From Podospora pseudoanserina (taxonomy: Eukaryota; Ascomycota; Sordariomycetes; Sordariales; Podosporaceae), in assembly GCF_035222485.1 (NCBI RefSeq), contig NC_085923.1, forward strand, positions 2,914,001 through 2,978,000: a DNA stretch of 64,000 nt, in the 5' to 3' direction. Of this stretch, positions 33,338 to 43,326 are shown in pieces. Position 1 is the first letter of the stretch; the number at the start of each line of letters is the position of its first letter. The notes below the pieces were generated by a model, which searched no databases, had not been told where the DNA came from, and worked only from the letters and a program-made list of their open reading frames with translations. Both the position numbers and the translations under genes were made by a program.

Positions 33338-34146
33338 ATGGCTGGCTAAAAGTGGGATATTTTGTTTTGTGGTCTAGATTTGAAAGTATTGAGCAATGGT
33401 GTTTCTAAGCCATCGATCCAAGGCCAGTGTTTCATCTACAGGCTTGCCAGGTAAAAGATGGGGTATGACCGAAGACCGACAATAGATGTGCTCGAATATG
33501 ACCAAATGTCATTGTTGTGCTTCTGATATGATTTCTGGGATGCAAAGCGGCCATCAGCCACCTCTCAGCAAAAGTCTCGGTCCAGACCAGACCAGTTAAC
33601 TTATCACCCTGCACATCAGCCATCATCACCACAAGAGGTTGATGTACACGCTACGAAAGAAAACACTGAGCCCAGAGCAGGGTCCAGGAAATAACCGACA
33701 GCGAAGGCGAAAGGCAACACCGGAAGTCGCCCTGGAAATTTGGCGGCGGTGGGGGTTCAAAATGAGGGGTGACATTGACCTGGCCGGACTTTGTTCCGCT
33801 GTCTCGTGGGTTGGGGTAGGCGCGCCCTTGAACTAACAAGGCCCGATTTGTCAGACCGCGCCATGCCTTCCAGCATGGTACCATAGCAGCTTACCAAATG
33901 CAACAAAGTCAGAAGGATTCATACAAACCCAGACGGGTAGCTGCCTAAATTATTGAACTCGATCCATATCTATCTCGTGATCATTCAACATATATGTTGT
34001 TTTATTCTTTCAGGCTGTTTTGCTTGACCACCTCCTCTTGCATCGTGCCAACCATACTAGGACTCTCCCCTGAACCCTTAGCTTTCGATTTCCTGAACAA
34101 AGCTGGAATCGTCGCAGGTACCTCGAGTTTTGAATATCTCATCAGA
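33338..34146. other. Spacer between the AspRS paralogue and the flavoprotein
   Basis: 809 bp. The frame of the downstream gene is open from ATG 33994, encoding a hydrophobic stretch, but the rest has no coding signal. It presumably carries the flavoprotein promoter. Confidence 0.5.
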
Positions 34147-36015
34147 ATGGCGACGCTCCACGAACAAGTCAAGGGTTGGCATGAAGGCGAGCGAGCAATC
34201 CATACGCTGCTCAAGGTGCCTACCTCGAGCAGAGAGAATCCTACCAATGTTGGCCTTTCCTGGTCTCATGGCGACCGAGTCAGCGCTTCACCCCTTGTTG
34301 CCATTGGGACAGTAGATGAGCAAGGTCGTCCGTGGACTTCCATCTGGGGTGGTGAGCGCAACTTTGCACGACAGATCAGCCATGACAGGCTTGCTATGGC
34401 AAGTCTTGTCGACAAATGCCACGACCCCGTCGTCAAATCGCTCGGCTTAGATCGTCTTGCGGATGGTGAAGTGGGCCAGACATCTGGAGACAAAGCTATC
34501 AGTGCTTTGAGTATTGATCTGGAGTCTCGAGATCGGGTCAAGTTGGCTGGGAAGGTGGTTGTTGGGGCACTTGTAGGAAGGCCGAATGACGAGGCTGTCT
34601 CCCAAGTGCAGCTTGCTTTCCAAGTCGAAGAGAGCCTTGGAAATTGCCCTAAATATCTCAACAAAAAGGTCATCTGGGCTCATCTTCCCTCCCCACAGCT
34701 AGTCTCATCATCACTCCCGTTACCTAAGGAGGCTATTTCGTTGCTTGCCAAAGCAGATCTATTCTTTCTGTCTTCCACCAACGGCCAAACGATGGACACA
34801 AACCACCGAGGCGGTCCACCTGGCTTCATGAGAGTCATCAGCAACACCGATCCATCACCGGGAGGTGTCAGTGGTGCAGTGCTCATCTACCCCGAATACT
34901 CCGGCAACCGCCTCTATCAGACCCTCGGAAACCTCCACACCAACCCCCTGATCGGTCTCGCCATCCCCGATTTCGACACATCGGATGTCCTGTACCTAAC
35001 AGGCACAACGGAACTTCTCGTCGGTGACACAGCAGCCGCCTACCTACCACACACAAAACTCGCAGTCAAAATCACAGTCCGCTCTGCCATTTTTGTCAAG
35101 GATGGCCTCCCTTTCCGAGGTACACCCGGTGAATTTAGCCCATATAACCCACCTCTTCGCAAACTCACCACCGAGGCCCCTGCTCCTCTGTCGGCCTCCA
35201 AACCAGCCGCCACAGCTACTCTTGTTGGCAAAACGTCATTGTCACCTACCATATCCCGCTTTACATTCTCTCTTGCCTTCAACAACCCTAAGGAAAAGAG
35301 GCTGTGGAACCCAGGGCAGCACATCACCCTCGACTTTGGCGGCGAGCTGGACAATGGCTGGGCGCATATGAAGAATTCTGATCCGCAGTCACTCAACGAT
35401 GACTATGTCCGGACCTTCACCATTTCTAACAGCCCTCCGTCCAACGCGGAACAGGAGATCAAATTCGAAATCACGGCAAGAAAACATGGACCTGTCACGG
35501 GTTTTCTGTGGGGGTATCACATCTCCCCAAGTGCAGCACGTTTAGAAATCCCGGTGCTGGGGTTTGGTGGTGAGGAGAACTTCAGGCTGATAGGCACGGG
35601 AAAGGAGAAGCAGAAGGTGTTTGTAGCTGGCGGGGTAGGGATCACGCCTTTCTTGGGGCAGGTTCGTGAGATCGCTGCCACTGATCACGAGGTGGAATTG
35701 ATATGGAGTTTGAGGGCCGACGACCTGCCATTTGCGAGGGACGTCCTGGGCAGGAACGAGGGTATCAAGCAAGTGAAGGTGAGACTTTTCCTCACTGGGG
35801 GCTGCGGTGAAGCTGGGAAGGCGGAGATGGCGAAAATCAAGGGGTTGGAGGGGGTGAAGGTTGAGATGAGGAGGCTGACCAAGAAAGATGTTCAGGGGGA
35901 CTGGTTTGATAAGGAGAGGAAAAAATATTTCTTGTGTGCTGGGGTGGGGATGATGAAGGTTTTGAGGGGGTGGTTGGAGGGGGAGGAGGTTGTTAGTGAG
36001 AGTTTTGAGTATTGA
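34147..36015 (+). CDS. Two-domain flavoprotein: PNPOx-like FMN domain plus FAD/NAD(P)H reductase
   Basis: Single exon, 622 residues from MATLHEQVKGWHEGERAIH. Seen: an N-terminal half with a pyridoxamine-phosphate-oxidase-like split barrel (SPLVAIGTVDEQGRPWTSIW; LFFLSSTNGQTMDTNHRGGPPGFMRV); and a C-terminal ferredoxin-reductase-type module with the FAD block YVRTFTISNSPP, the NAD(P)H block VFVAGGVGITPFLGQ near residue 500, and the terminal YFLCAGVGMMKVL and SESFEY. No 2Fe-2S ferredoxin domain follows, although many related oxidoreductases have one. The likely role is NAD(P)H-dependent reduction with electron flow from FAD to FMN; the substrate is unknown. An upstream in-frame ATG at 33994 would add 51 residues with a hydrophobic start (LFYSFRLFCLTTSSCIVP). 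I prefer 34147 because the conserved protein begins there. Confidence 0.85.
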   Translation: MATLHEQVKGWHEGERAIHTLLKVPTSSRENPTNVGLSWSHGDRVSASPLVAIGTVDEQGRPWTSIWGGERNFARQISHDRLAMASLVDKCHDPVVKSLGLDRLADGEVGQTSGDKAISALSIDLESRDRVKLAGKVVVGALVGRPNDEAVSQVQLAFQVEESLGNCPKYLNKKVIWAHLPSPQLVSSSLPLPKEAISLLAKADLFFLSSTNGQTMDTNHRGGPPGFMRVISNTDPSPGGVSGAVLIYPEYSGNRLYQTLGNLHTNPLIGLAIPDFDTSDVLYLTGTTELLVGDTAAAYLPHTKLAVKITVRSAIFVKDGLPFRGTPGEFSPYNPPLRKLTTEAPAPLSASKPAATATLVGKTSLSPTISRFTFSLAFNNPKEKRLWNPGQHITLDFGGELDNGWAHMKNSDPQSLNDDYVRTFTISNSPPSNAEQEIKFEITARKHGPVTGFLWGYHISPSAARLEIPVLGFGGEENFRLIGTGKEKQKVFVAGGVGITPFLGQVREIAATDHEVELIWSLRADDLPFARDVLGRNEGIKQVKVRLFLTGGCGEAGKAEMAKIKGLEGVKVEMRRLTKKDVQGDWFDKERKKYFLCAGVGMMKVLRGWLEGEEVVSESFEY

Positions 36016-37724
36016 TTTTTTTTGAGGCTGTTCAGGGGTTGTTCAGGGGTAGTGTTTTGGCTGGCGAGTCGACATGGGGACACGCGGCCATGGCCCAGCA
36101 ACCATGTCTCACAGGGACTGGGCACTGTCCGTCGCACAGTACGTAATCGAGGGCGAAATCCAACTAGACACCTGTGTCACGACGGTGAGGGTGATGAAAC
36201 AGAGCATCACGAGCATGAATAGCAGCAGTTTATCTTCACGGACAGCTTGGCGTCGTCGTTTTGCGATACCATCGCCACTGATGTCCCAGCAGATCCCCAG
36301 CGGACAGGTGCCTTTGACGTCAGGTGGGGTGGCTCAGCTTCGCCCCGCATTTTTGGGGGTGCTCAGACCTCGTCAAAACTACCCCAACCAGTGGTGTGCT
36401 TCCGAAGACGGGGCTTTGAAGAGACTCACTCAGCCAGCCGTTGAAGAAGAGCTACGATGATGAGTCTTCGAGACAGCTTACGTGGGGTATGAACCGACTG
36501 CCTGTGATTTTCTAGTAACACCAATTGAATTGTGACTTATTCGGACTTTTTCGTTGAGAGTGCGAGCCACCCAGGTGTTTTGAGTCACTCGACCATTCAT
36601 TGATTTGAGTCTCGGTTTTGGTTTTCCAGGCTTTGAGGCAGCAGCAGCAGGCAGCCTACCTATGGGTACGAACCGGAGTTGCAACCGGAAGTAAAAGTTC
36701 TTTGAAGCTCAGATCCCCTAGCCCAGCACTTGTTACACATAGATTTACAAAGCAATATCTCAATGCAACCCGTGAAGCGAATTGGAGTCGTCAAAATTTG
36801 CGGGGTGGTCCATTCTGCTGCTACAGGCGGCCTGAGGAGGGCTCTAGGCCTGGGAAAGAACAATGCGGCAAGCCGTCAAGGTCATTCGATCGGTATCTTC
36901 TAGGTAAGACATGATACTGTTGCCTTACACAAACAACGTCAACTTAGAACCCCTAGAACCTAAAATCAGCCTACCTCACGATAATCTATATATTTTTCGG
37001 GCTAGCCGTTGGCTCGAGTTCCCTTCTTCCCCTCCCCCCACGGGAGCTGCGTTACAGCACATGCGGCAGCTGTCTTCTTACACACCATCGTGCATGTGGC
37101 TGGGTCCCCCGCAGGACGGCCAGTCATCCCAAAACCAACAGCCAAATCCCGAGTGACAAGGCCATCAAGCCGAGCTGGACGCGAAACACCGGGAAAACAA
37201 GACGAAAAAGAACAGACTGACACCAACCATTGCGCGAGTTTAAAAGTGGGTTGCGTCTTTTAGCTTTGCTCCTCCAGCGCCCACCCCCGACAGCGGCACT
37301 CGCCAGCCAAGACACAGCGCCCAGGCAAAACTTTGTCCATCTCCGTCCAGGTACCCGTGGGGCCCCCCGCGTGAGAGCTCCTCTTAATAAGTAAAAAGAA
37401 GGGACTCCGCCCATGCCCCCCGATCGACTCCTCTATAACTCCTCTCTTTTGCGCCCGCCCACTGTCAAAAAGTTCCGATTCCTGCGCCGATCTGCGAATT
37501 CCCCAGGAATCCTGTATAAAACACACCCGCCCGATTCCGAACACAATCTGAATCTCGATCGCTCCCTTCCCCGCCAACAATTCCGAGGTTACGGTTCGGC
37601 TTCCCTCTGCCGACAAGAGATCTCGAGTGCCCCGCATTCATCCACCACCGGCAGAGCCTCTGCCATCTGCCATCTGCCTGGCCTCCCTCCGAACCCTTCC
37701 CCGAGAACACTTTCCGCTGCCGGC
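36016..37724. other. 1.7 kb spacer with the NMN adenylyltransferase promoter
   Basis: No ORF here has coding character. A TATAAAA box lies at 37515-37521, about 210 bp before the NMN adenylyltransferase ATG. The frame of that gene is open from an ATG at 37413, but the encoded 104 residues look like leader. Confidence 0.5.
37515..37521 (+). promoter_or_regulatory. TATA box upstream of NMN adenylyltransferase
   Basis: TATAAAA, 204 bp before the chosen ATG. If used, transcription would start near 37550-37580 and leave the upstream ATG at 37413 outside the mRNA, which supports the ATG at 37725. Confidence 0.55.
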
Positions 37725-38966
37725 ATGGATCCCGCCATCATCGCCGCCCGCGACAATGTCATCCGCGCAGAGGTTGCAGAGCGCGAGGCCGAATGTATCC
37801 TCATGGCCGCCCGCGAGAACCTCCTCGAGGCCCGCGAACATGCTCTCCGACTCGAGCTCGAAGCGTCTGCCGCCAACCAGGCGCAAACAATGTTCAACAC
37901 CTTGACTTCGCACAACACCACCGCTTCAGGCACGGCAACGCCCGTGGCCGTCTCGGGCGTCCCGACAGAGGCCTACACATTCCCAGTCGACAAGCTAAAG
38001 CGCCGACAAACCCGACCAGGCAAGACGCCATTGGTCTTGGTGGCCTGCGGGTCGTTTTCTCGTCAGTTGGACCCTTTGAGAGTCTTGTAAGGAATGTTTG
38101 AGGGTTTTGCTAACGCTGGGCATGGGACAGCCATCACCTTTCTCCACATGCGCATGTTCGAGATGGCCTCGGACTTTGTACGCTTCAACACAGACTTTGA
38201 AGTTTGCGCCGGATACCTGTCGCCCGTCAGTGACGCATACAAGAAGGCGGGTCTTGCGCCGGGCCGTCACCGAGTCGAGATGTGCTCGCGCGCGATTGAA
38301 AGTTCGCCGTGGCTGATGGTCGACCCTTTTGAGACGGTGAACTGCAACGAAAAGGGTGAGCCGGAATATGTGCCTACTGCCAAGGTGCTGCGACACTTTG
38401 ACCACGAGATTAATACGGTGCTGGGTGGCATCGAGGGCACCGACGGGAAGATGCACAAGGCCAAGATTGCGCTTCTGGCCGGAGCCGATCTGGTCATGTC
38501 CATGGGCGAGCCTGGTCTCTGGTCGCCAATCGACTTGGGCGTGATTCTCGGGCAGTATGGTGCCTTCATTGTGGAGCGCTCCGGGACGGATATCGAGTTG
38601 GCACTTTCGACCCTTAAGCAGTACGAGAATAACATCTGGGTTATTGGTCAAGTGATCCAGAACGATATCAGGTTTGTGGCACCTTCTCTCGTGACAGAAC
38701 TGGTTTGCTAACTCTGAACAGTTCGACCAAAGTCCGTCTATTCTTGAAGAAGGACCTCAGCGTGCGGTATCTGATTCCAGATCCGGTTGTAGAGGTTTGT
38801 GCTGCCTGAAAACAGATGCTTTTGGGGCCATGTGCTGACTTGCTCCTAGTACATCAATGAGCACCACTTGTACCAAGAAGGGCCGCCAAAGGAGAAGCAG
38901 GAGAAGATCAATGGGTCAAAGGACCCAGGGCCCGAATCCTCCAATGGCAAGCTCATCAAGGGCTAA
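37725..38966 (+). CDS. NMA1: Nicotinamide/nicotinate-mononucleotide adenylyltransferase
   Basis: Four exons, 37725-38061, 38131-38671, 38722-38794 and 38850-38966, sum to 355 residues. The enzyme joins NMN or NaMN with ATP to make NAD or NaAD, the last common step of NAD synthesis. Seen: the nucleotidyltransferase motif GSFSPITFLHMRMFEMA, split after GSFS by the first intron; SPWLMVDPFE; the substrate-binding GADLVMSMGEPGLW; and the ISSTKVR motif created by the second splice, followed by LSVRYLIPDPVVEYI. All three introns have clear branch sites (TGCTAACG, TGCTAACT, GCTGACTT). The first 110 residues are an Ala/Glu/Arg-rich helical segment (REAECILMAARENLLEAREHA) not part of the catalytic fold. 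It is nuclear or cytosolic in relatives. Confidence 0.95.
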
Positions 38967-40414
38967 GTGAAGCCTTGGACAAGATCGACATGACGGGAAA
39001 TGATGGTATACGGCCGAACAAAAAGACAAGCGTCACCACACGACGAGACGACCAAACAACAGGCGCCAAATGCAGAGACTGCATCACATGCTCCTCCGCA
39101 AGAACAGGTACAGCGCAGAGCTAATGAATGATGACGGACAATGGCGCCGGGAGTTTTTCATGACATTTGGCGTGGGGAACTGTCTTGCCCAGTAGCGAAG
39201 GAAAAGGGGATACACAAACACCAAGCAAGCAAGCGACTAGCGAGGGAGTTCAGTTCCGGGGTTTAGAGGAAGAGCGAAGGAAAGATCAAAGTAAGGGGGC
39301 GTTGGTGGGCAACATATTTGACAATATCATTTTACGGCGTTTATGATTATAATGGGAGATGGGGAGGCGGCAAGAAATTCTTTTAAGAAAGGTGTAGAGG
39401 GGTTGGGGAGGGTTTTTTATTCTTTAATTTTCTCTTTTGGATAGATTGGGGGAGGTCTTTTTTTTTTTTGCTTTTTTTTTTTTTGGCTTTTAGTTTATGG
39501 CATGGTGTGATTCTCGCGCAACTTTGCGAGGGCAGTTAGATGAGGGGAATCATTTTTGCATGAATTATGAGTATTTTGAAGAAGTATTTGAGCAGGGAAA
39601 TATGATGTCATGTTGTGAAAACAAGGGTCCGGGCTCGTGTCTCTTGGGGGTTCTCGTGGCTGCAGCAAGGCGGTAGATGAAAGTAAGCGGGAGGTATGCA
39701 AGAGTAAGTGGCTGAATACCGATGGCTTGGGTCAAGCTTCTGGTGTTACCACCTTTTATAAGTCTCTCGAGATTATGAAGCTTGGGAGGAAGAAAGATAG
39801 GAAGGTCAACACAGGTGAGCACAATGACAGGAAGGAACCAACAGATTTTTGGTTCTAGTTGCTTTGAGATTTTTATACCACCAGCTTCCCCATCCCCATT
39901 GGAGGAGCCTAAATAACCAATAAATCTACGAAGATCTCTATGTGCAGGCGTTCCAAAAGCTTTCTCCCGCCCCCCTTCCCCAAGCCACATTTACATGCAA
40001 ACCACCCCCCAGGCAGCTATATCCAAAAAGCTCTGTCTGTCGTTGTTCCCTAGATTGACTTTCGCTTCGCTATCATGTCGAAAAAAATAGCTCGCTCATA
40101 GCTCCCATCCCACACAAACAGGAGTGATTCCCTTAAACGCCAAACTCCATACATATCCTCAAAAAATTCAAGCCCATAGTAATGCAAAATGCTGCAAAAT
40201 CAAAAAAAAAAATTGTAGCCACCCGGACATCATCTTTCCGTTCCTCCCATCATCCATTATCATTTCACACTTTTGACATTGTCGTTTCCCAGCGGCGGTG
40301 CGTGCACTTCATATTTTCCTCAACCCAAGAGATCAAGGGCATTTTTCAGCCCCTTCACTCCCAACGTCTCTTGAATGTTCGGCGCAACAACGCACTATTT
40401 GTAGCACTCCAGGT
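38967..40414. other. 1.4 kb spacer after NMN adenylyltransferase
   Basis: Contains T-rich runs at about 39457-39484, in line with a 3' flank, and no ORF with family-like sequence. Confidence 0.5.
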
Positions 40415-40570
40415 TTAGTCCCTACTGCTCGTGGTGTCCGAGCTGGTCGTTACCGACCCTCGCACGTTGTCTCGCGCGACGGAGACGAGGTGGTAGATTC
40501 CAAAGGCGATGAGGGCGAGGACGATGAAGAGGATGATGATGATTACGGCGATGACGTCGTTTTGTTTCAT
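40415..40570 (-). CDS. Small single-pass membrane protein, 51 residues
   Basis: Starts MKQNDVIAVIIIILFIVLA and has one transmembrane helix running to about residue 27 (ALIAFGIYHLV), then a short basic and Ser/Thr-rich tail ending SSDTTSSRD. The frame is open 56 codons further upstream (to about 40738), but that extension is Pro/Ser-rich and lacks the compact look of the rest, so I take the ATG at 40570. Such micro-membrane proteins are common in fungi and are often missed. The family is unknown to me. Coding status rests only on the strong, clean helix and the short charged tail. Confidence 0.5.
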   Translation of the reverse strand: MKQNDVIAVIIIILFIVLALIAFGIYHLVSVARDNVRGSVTTSSDTTSSRD

Positions 40571-42058
40571 TTTGGCGGTTTTGGGTCTGAACCCTGGGAC
40601 GGAACAACACTGGTGTGATGGTGGTGGTGAAGGGGACGCTTGTGTCAGTTGGTCCCACGTATTTTTGGGGTGGAGCCTCGGATTCAAAGGTTGGCGGGCG
40701 GTGACAAAGTTCGTGAGATGGCGGCTTTTGGGGATCAAAATATCGCTTTTTAGGTAGGAATGATTCCGATCGAAAAGCTGATTTGGAGCAATCTTCTGGT
40801 TTGTTAGTTTTCAGGCTGCCGGAAAGACCGCTGAGGAGATCAGACTTACCAGTTCAAGCTGTCAAGCTTTCTCGTTCGTTGCGAAAAATTGCGGGGTTTC
40901 GTCGTTAGACCCAATTCCTCGGTGGCGCTCGTGACTTTTCAAAGGAAAACGTGGGAATCGGATTCTTCGTCAAACAGTTGCGACAATTGCAAGATGGTCG
41001 TCGGAATGCAAAATACGGTAGATGCAGAAGCGAGAACCACATTTGCGCGCGAATGCGCACGCGGCGGGCGGGCATGCAGGTCAAATAGGAGCTGGTTGCC
41101 CCGCCACCTTGATTATTCCAAGTCAACAGAAAAGAAGAGGCTGGTGTCGTAGCTTTGCTGGCTGGCTGGCTCTGCGCCTGCCCAACCACCTTGGGTTGGT
41201 TTAGGTATGCAGGGGTAGCTGGTGCACGGACCATTCTGGAGACGTGGTGGACCGATGATGGCTCCACACTTGGGGACGACGACGGATCACCAGCCTCGTT
41301 TATGAGGGGGCATGAGGCGGGTGAGTTTTGGAAGGTGTGGCTTGTGAGAAGGAGGTTGAGAAGCTGGCGCGAACCTAAGAGTGGAAGTTGCGAAGGGGCA
41401 GAGACGGCTACATGATCTGGCTTGGCTAGTTGTTTTCCAGTTTGGTAGTAGCTCGTGACTGTTCGAGTAGCTCGTAGCCGCTCTCTCTCTCTTCAACATA
41501 CAGCAACACGTACGTGGACGTGGCATGGACCACATGTCAACCAATTCTTTTCTTTCAAATCTCTTCGAAGCCGCCTTGGACGGCCCATAAATATGACGCC
41601 TGATCAATGCGAAGACTTTCTGTTGTGTGTTGGGCGAGGGGGCATAAAGAAGAACCTTGGCGTTTTATTCCCCGCGATCTTTCGTGCAAGCTGTATTAAC
41701 GATTGGGATGGGCACTCATTAAGAAAATAGTAAAGCCATTTCATCGCCTTCGTGATGTTGGTACTGGATTACAGGAAGACCGGATACCTGCCAGTCGCAT
41801 ATGCCCTACAGATAAAGTCAATCAAGAGAGCATGGGCAGAGCCCTTGCCGAGCTGGCTACCCAGTCGACACAAGTTCCAACATCAACCGCCAAGTGTGCT
41901 CAGCCATGGTGATAGTGATTATTGGCTAATGCCAGGACCAGCATATCTTGAGAATACAACGTTAATGAGTATATAAGTCCGGCCGCCTCTCTCGTTGAAA
42001 TGTCGTAGTTCGCGCTCGGCAATACTCTCTGCTCATCGTTGCAGCTTCCTTCCTCAAA
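40571..42058. other. 1.5 kb divergent spacer
   Basis: Shared upstream region of the 51-residue membrane protein (-) and the surface-type protein (+). It contains a TATA box at 41970-41977 and otherwise no ORF that I can support. Confidence 0.5.
41970..41977 (+). promoter_or_regulatory. TATA box upstream of the surface-type protein
   Basis: TATATAAG, 89 bp before the ATG at 42059, a normal distance for a fungal core promoter. Confidence 0.6.
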
Positions 42059-43060
42059 ATGGCAACAACTACCTCTGCGATCCCCTCGCCGACATGGCCC
42101 TCCAACTACTCTCCGACGCAGTTCACTCCCGCAGCTACCTGTGGCTTTGGCCAGGACCTCTGGCTCGCCACTCTCGACTGTGCAATCTTCAATCGTCAAA
42201 CCTATGCCTCGACTGCGAGTGCGCCACCCGCAGTTGTAACTGGCAAATTACCCGGCTTCACCTGTGGTCCCGTGGTCAACGCCGGTCGCCCGCTCGTTCA
42301 CTTCACCCGCTCTGATGATAATAACATCGCCATCACCACCACCACCCGCGGCTACGAGGACGAGTGCTACCAGAACAAGTACGGCCCCTCAGGCGCCGTG
42401 ACCAAAGCCACCGGCAGCCAGACCATCACCCACTACTTTGCCAGCTGTCCCGTGGGATACAGCGAGGCCAGCCACGTCTCCACCGCTACAAACAACGTCG
42501 ACCTGCATTATCTCGAGTGCTGCCCTTCTGGCAGTCTCAGTTTTGGGCTGTTCAGCACCAGGACGGAAGACATCCTCTTCGAAACTACCATCTCTGGGAC
42601 GCCGTATGGGGGTTGGACCATCAACATGCCCGCCTGCACGGCCAAGCTCACCGCGGGCGAGGTTGTCACTGTGACGGACGCTCTTACTGGCGGGACTGAG
42701 ACGACGACGAGAACGACAAGCCTCGAGTCTGGGGCCACCATCTTTGCCGAGATTCAAACTGCTTCGTACACTGTTTTTGCTGGGCAGCATACTTGCTTTG
42801 AGGGTTGCAATCAGCTGTATGAGAGTGTCAGTGACTGGCTGTCGCAGTATACGCCTACGGGTACGGAGACGAGTACCTCTCCTAGCCCTTCTGGGACGCA
42901 ACCTCCGGGTGAGAATGATGAGGCTGGGGATGGTGGCGAGGATGAGGATGAGGATGGGGATGTGGATCAGCCTTCCGGGGCTGGCCAGACTGCTGGCTTC
43001 AAGGTTGGTGTCCTGGGTGCGGCGCTTGCTTTGGCGGTGGGGGTTGTTGCTGGTCTGTAA
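42059..43060 (+). CDS. Cys-containing surface-type protein with GPI-like tail, unknown function
   Basis: Single exon, 333 residues. Seen: a Thr/Ser/Pro-rich start (MATTTSAIPSPTWPSNYSP), a body of about 240 residues with some ten Cys (ATCGFGQDLW, GFTCGPVVN, YFASCPVGYSE, HYLECCPSGS, MPACTAKL, GQHTCFEGCNQLYE), a Ser/Pro and Asp/Glu-rich linker, and a C-terminal 20-residue hydrophobic tail (FKVGVLGAALALAVGVVAGL) right after GAGQTAG. The tail resembles a GPI-attachment signal. There is no N-terminal signal peptide from this ATG. Paired Cys and the tail still suggest an extracellular or cell-wall protein, so the N-terminus may be mis-set or secretion unusual. I recognise no named family. Confidence 0.8.
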   Translation: MATTTSAIPSPTWPSNYSPTQFTPAATCGFGQDLWLATLDCAIFNRQTYASTASAPPAVVTGKLPGFTCGPVVNAGRPLVHFTRSDDNNIAITTTTRGYEDECYQNKYGPSGAVTKATGSQTITHYFASCPVGYSEASHVSTATNNVDLHYLECCPSGSLSFGLFSTRTEDILFETTISGTPYGGWTINMPACTAKLTAGEVVTVTDALTGGTETTTRTTSLESGATIFAEIQTASYTVFAGQHTCFEGCNQLYESVSDWLSQYTPTGTETSTSPSPSGTQPPGENDEAGDGGEDEDEDGDVDQPSGAGQTAGFKVGVLGAALALAVGVVAGL

Positions 43061-43326
43061 AGGATGTTGGTTGGGATGATTCAGAAACACGGATTTCATG
43101 ATATGACTATGATTTGTTTTGGGGGATACTCAGATGTTTTGCTGTTTTGTGGTACTGTGGGGATGTATATGAGTGGGATGGACAGGATGGTTTTGAGGAA
43201 GAACCGAGTCTAGAAACATGGCGAAGCATTTGTATAGCCAAGGTAGAGAAAGATGCAGGGATCTGTCGCTGGATAGTGTCCAGCTCCCTTGTAATGCGGA
43301 ACGTACATTATACATCACTACCTTAC

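Noticed and set aside
33338-34146. DUF2156 domain downstream of the AspRS paralogue, as in ErdS fusions
   Set aside because: No such sequence in any frame; the synthetase ends PRTPRRLLP and stops.
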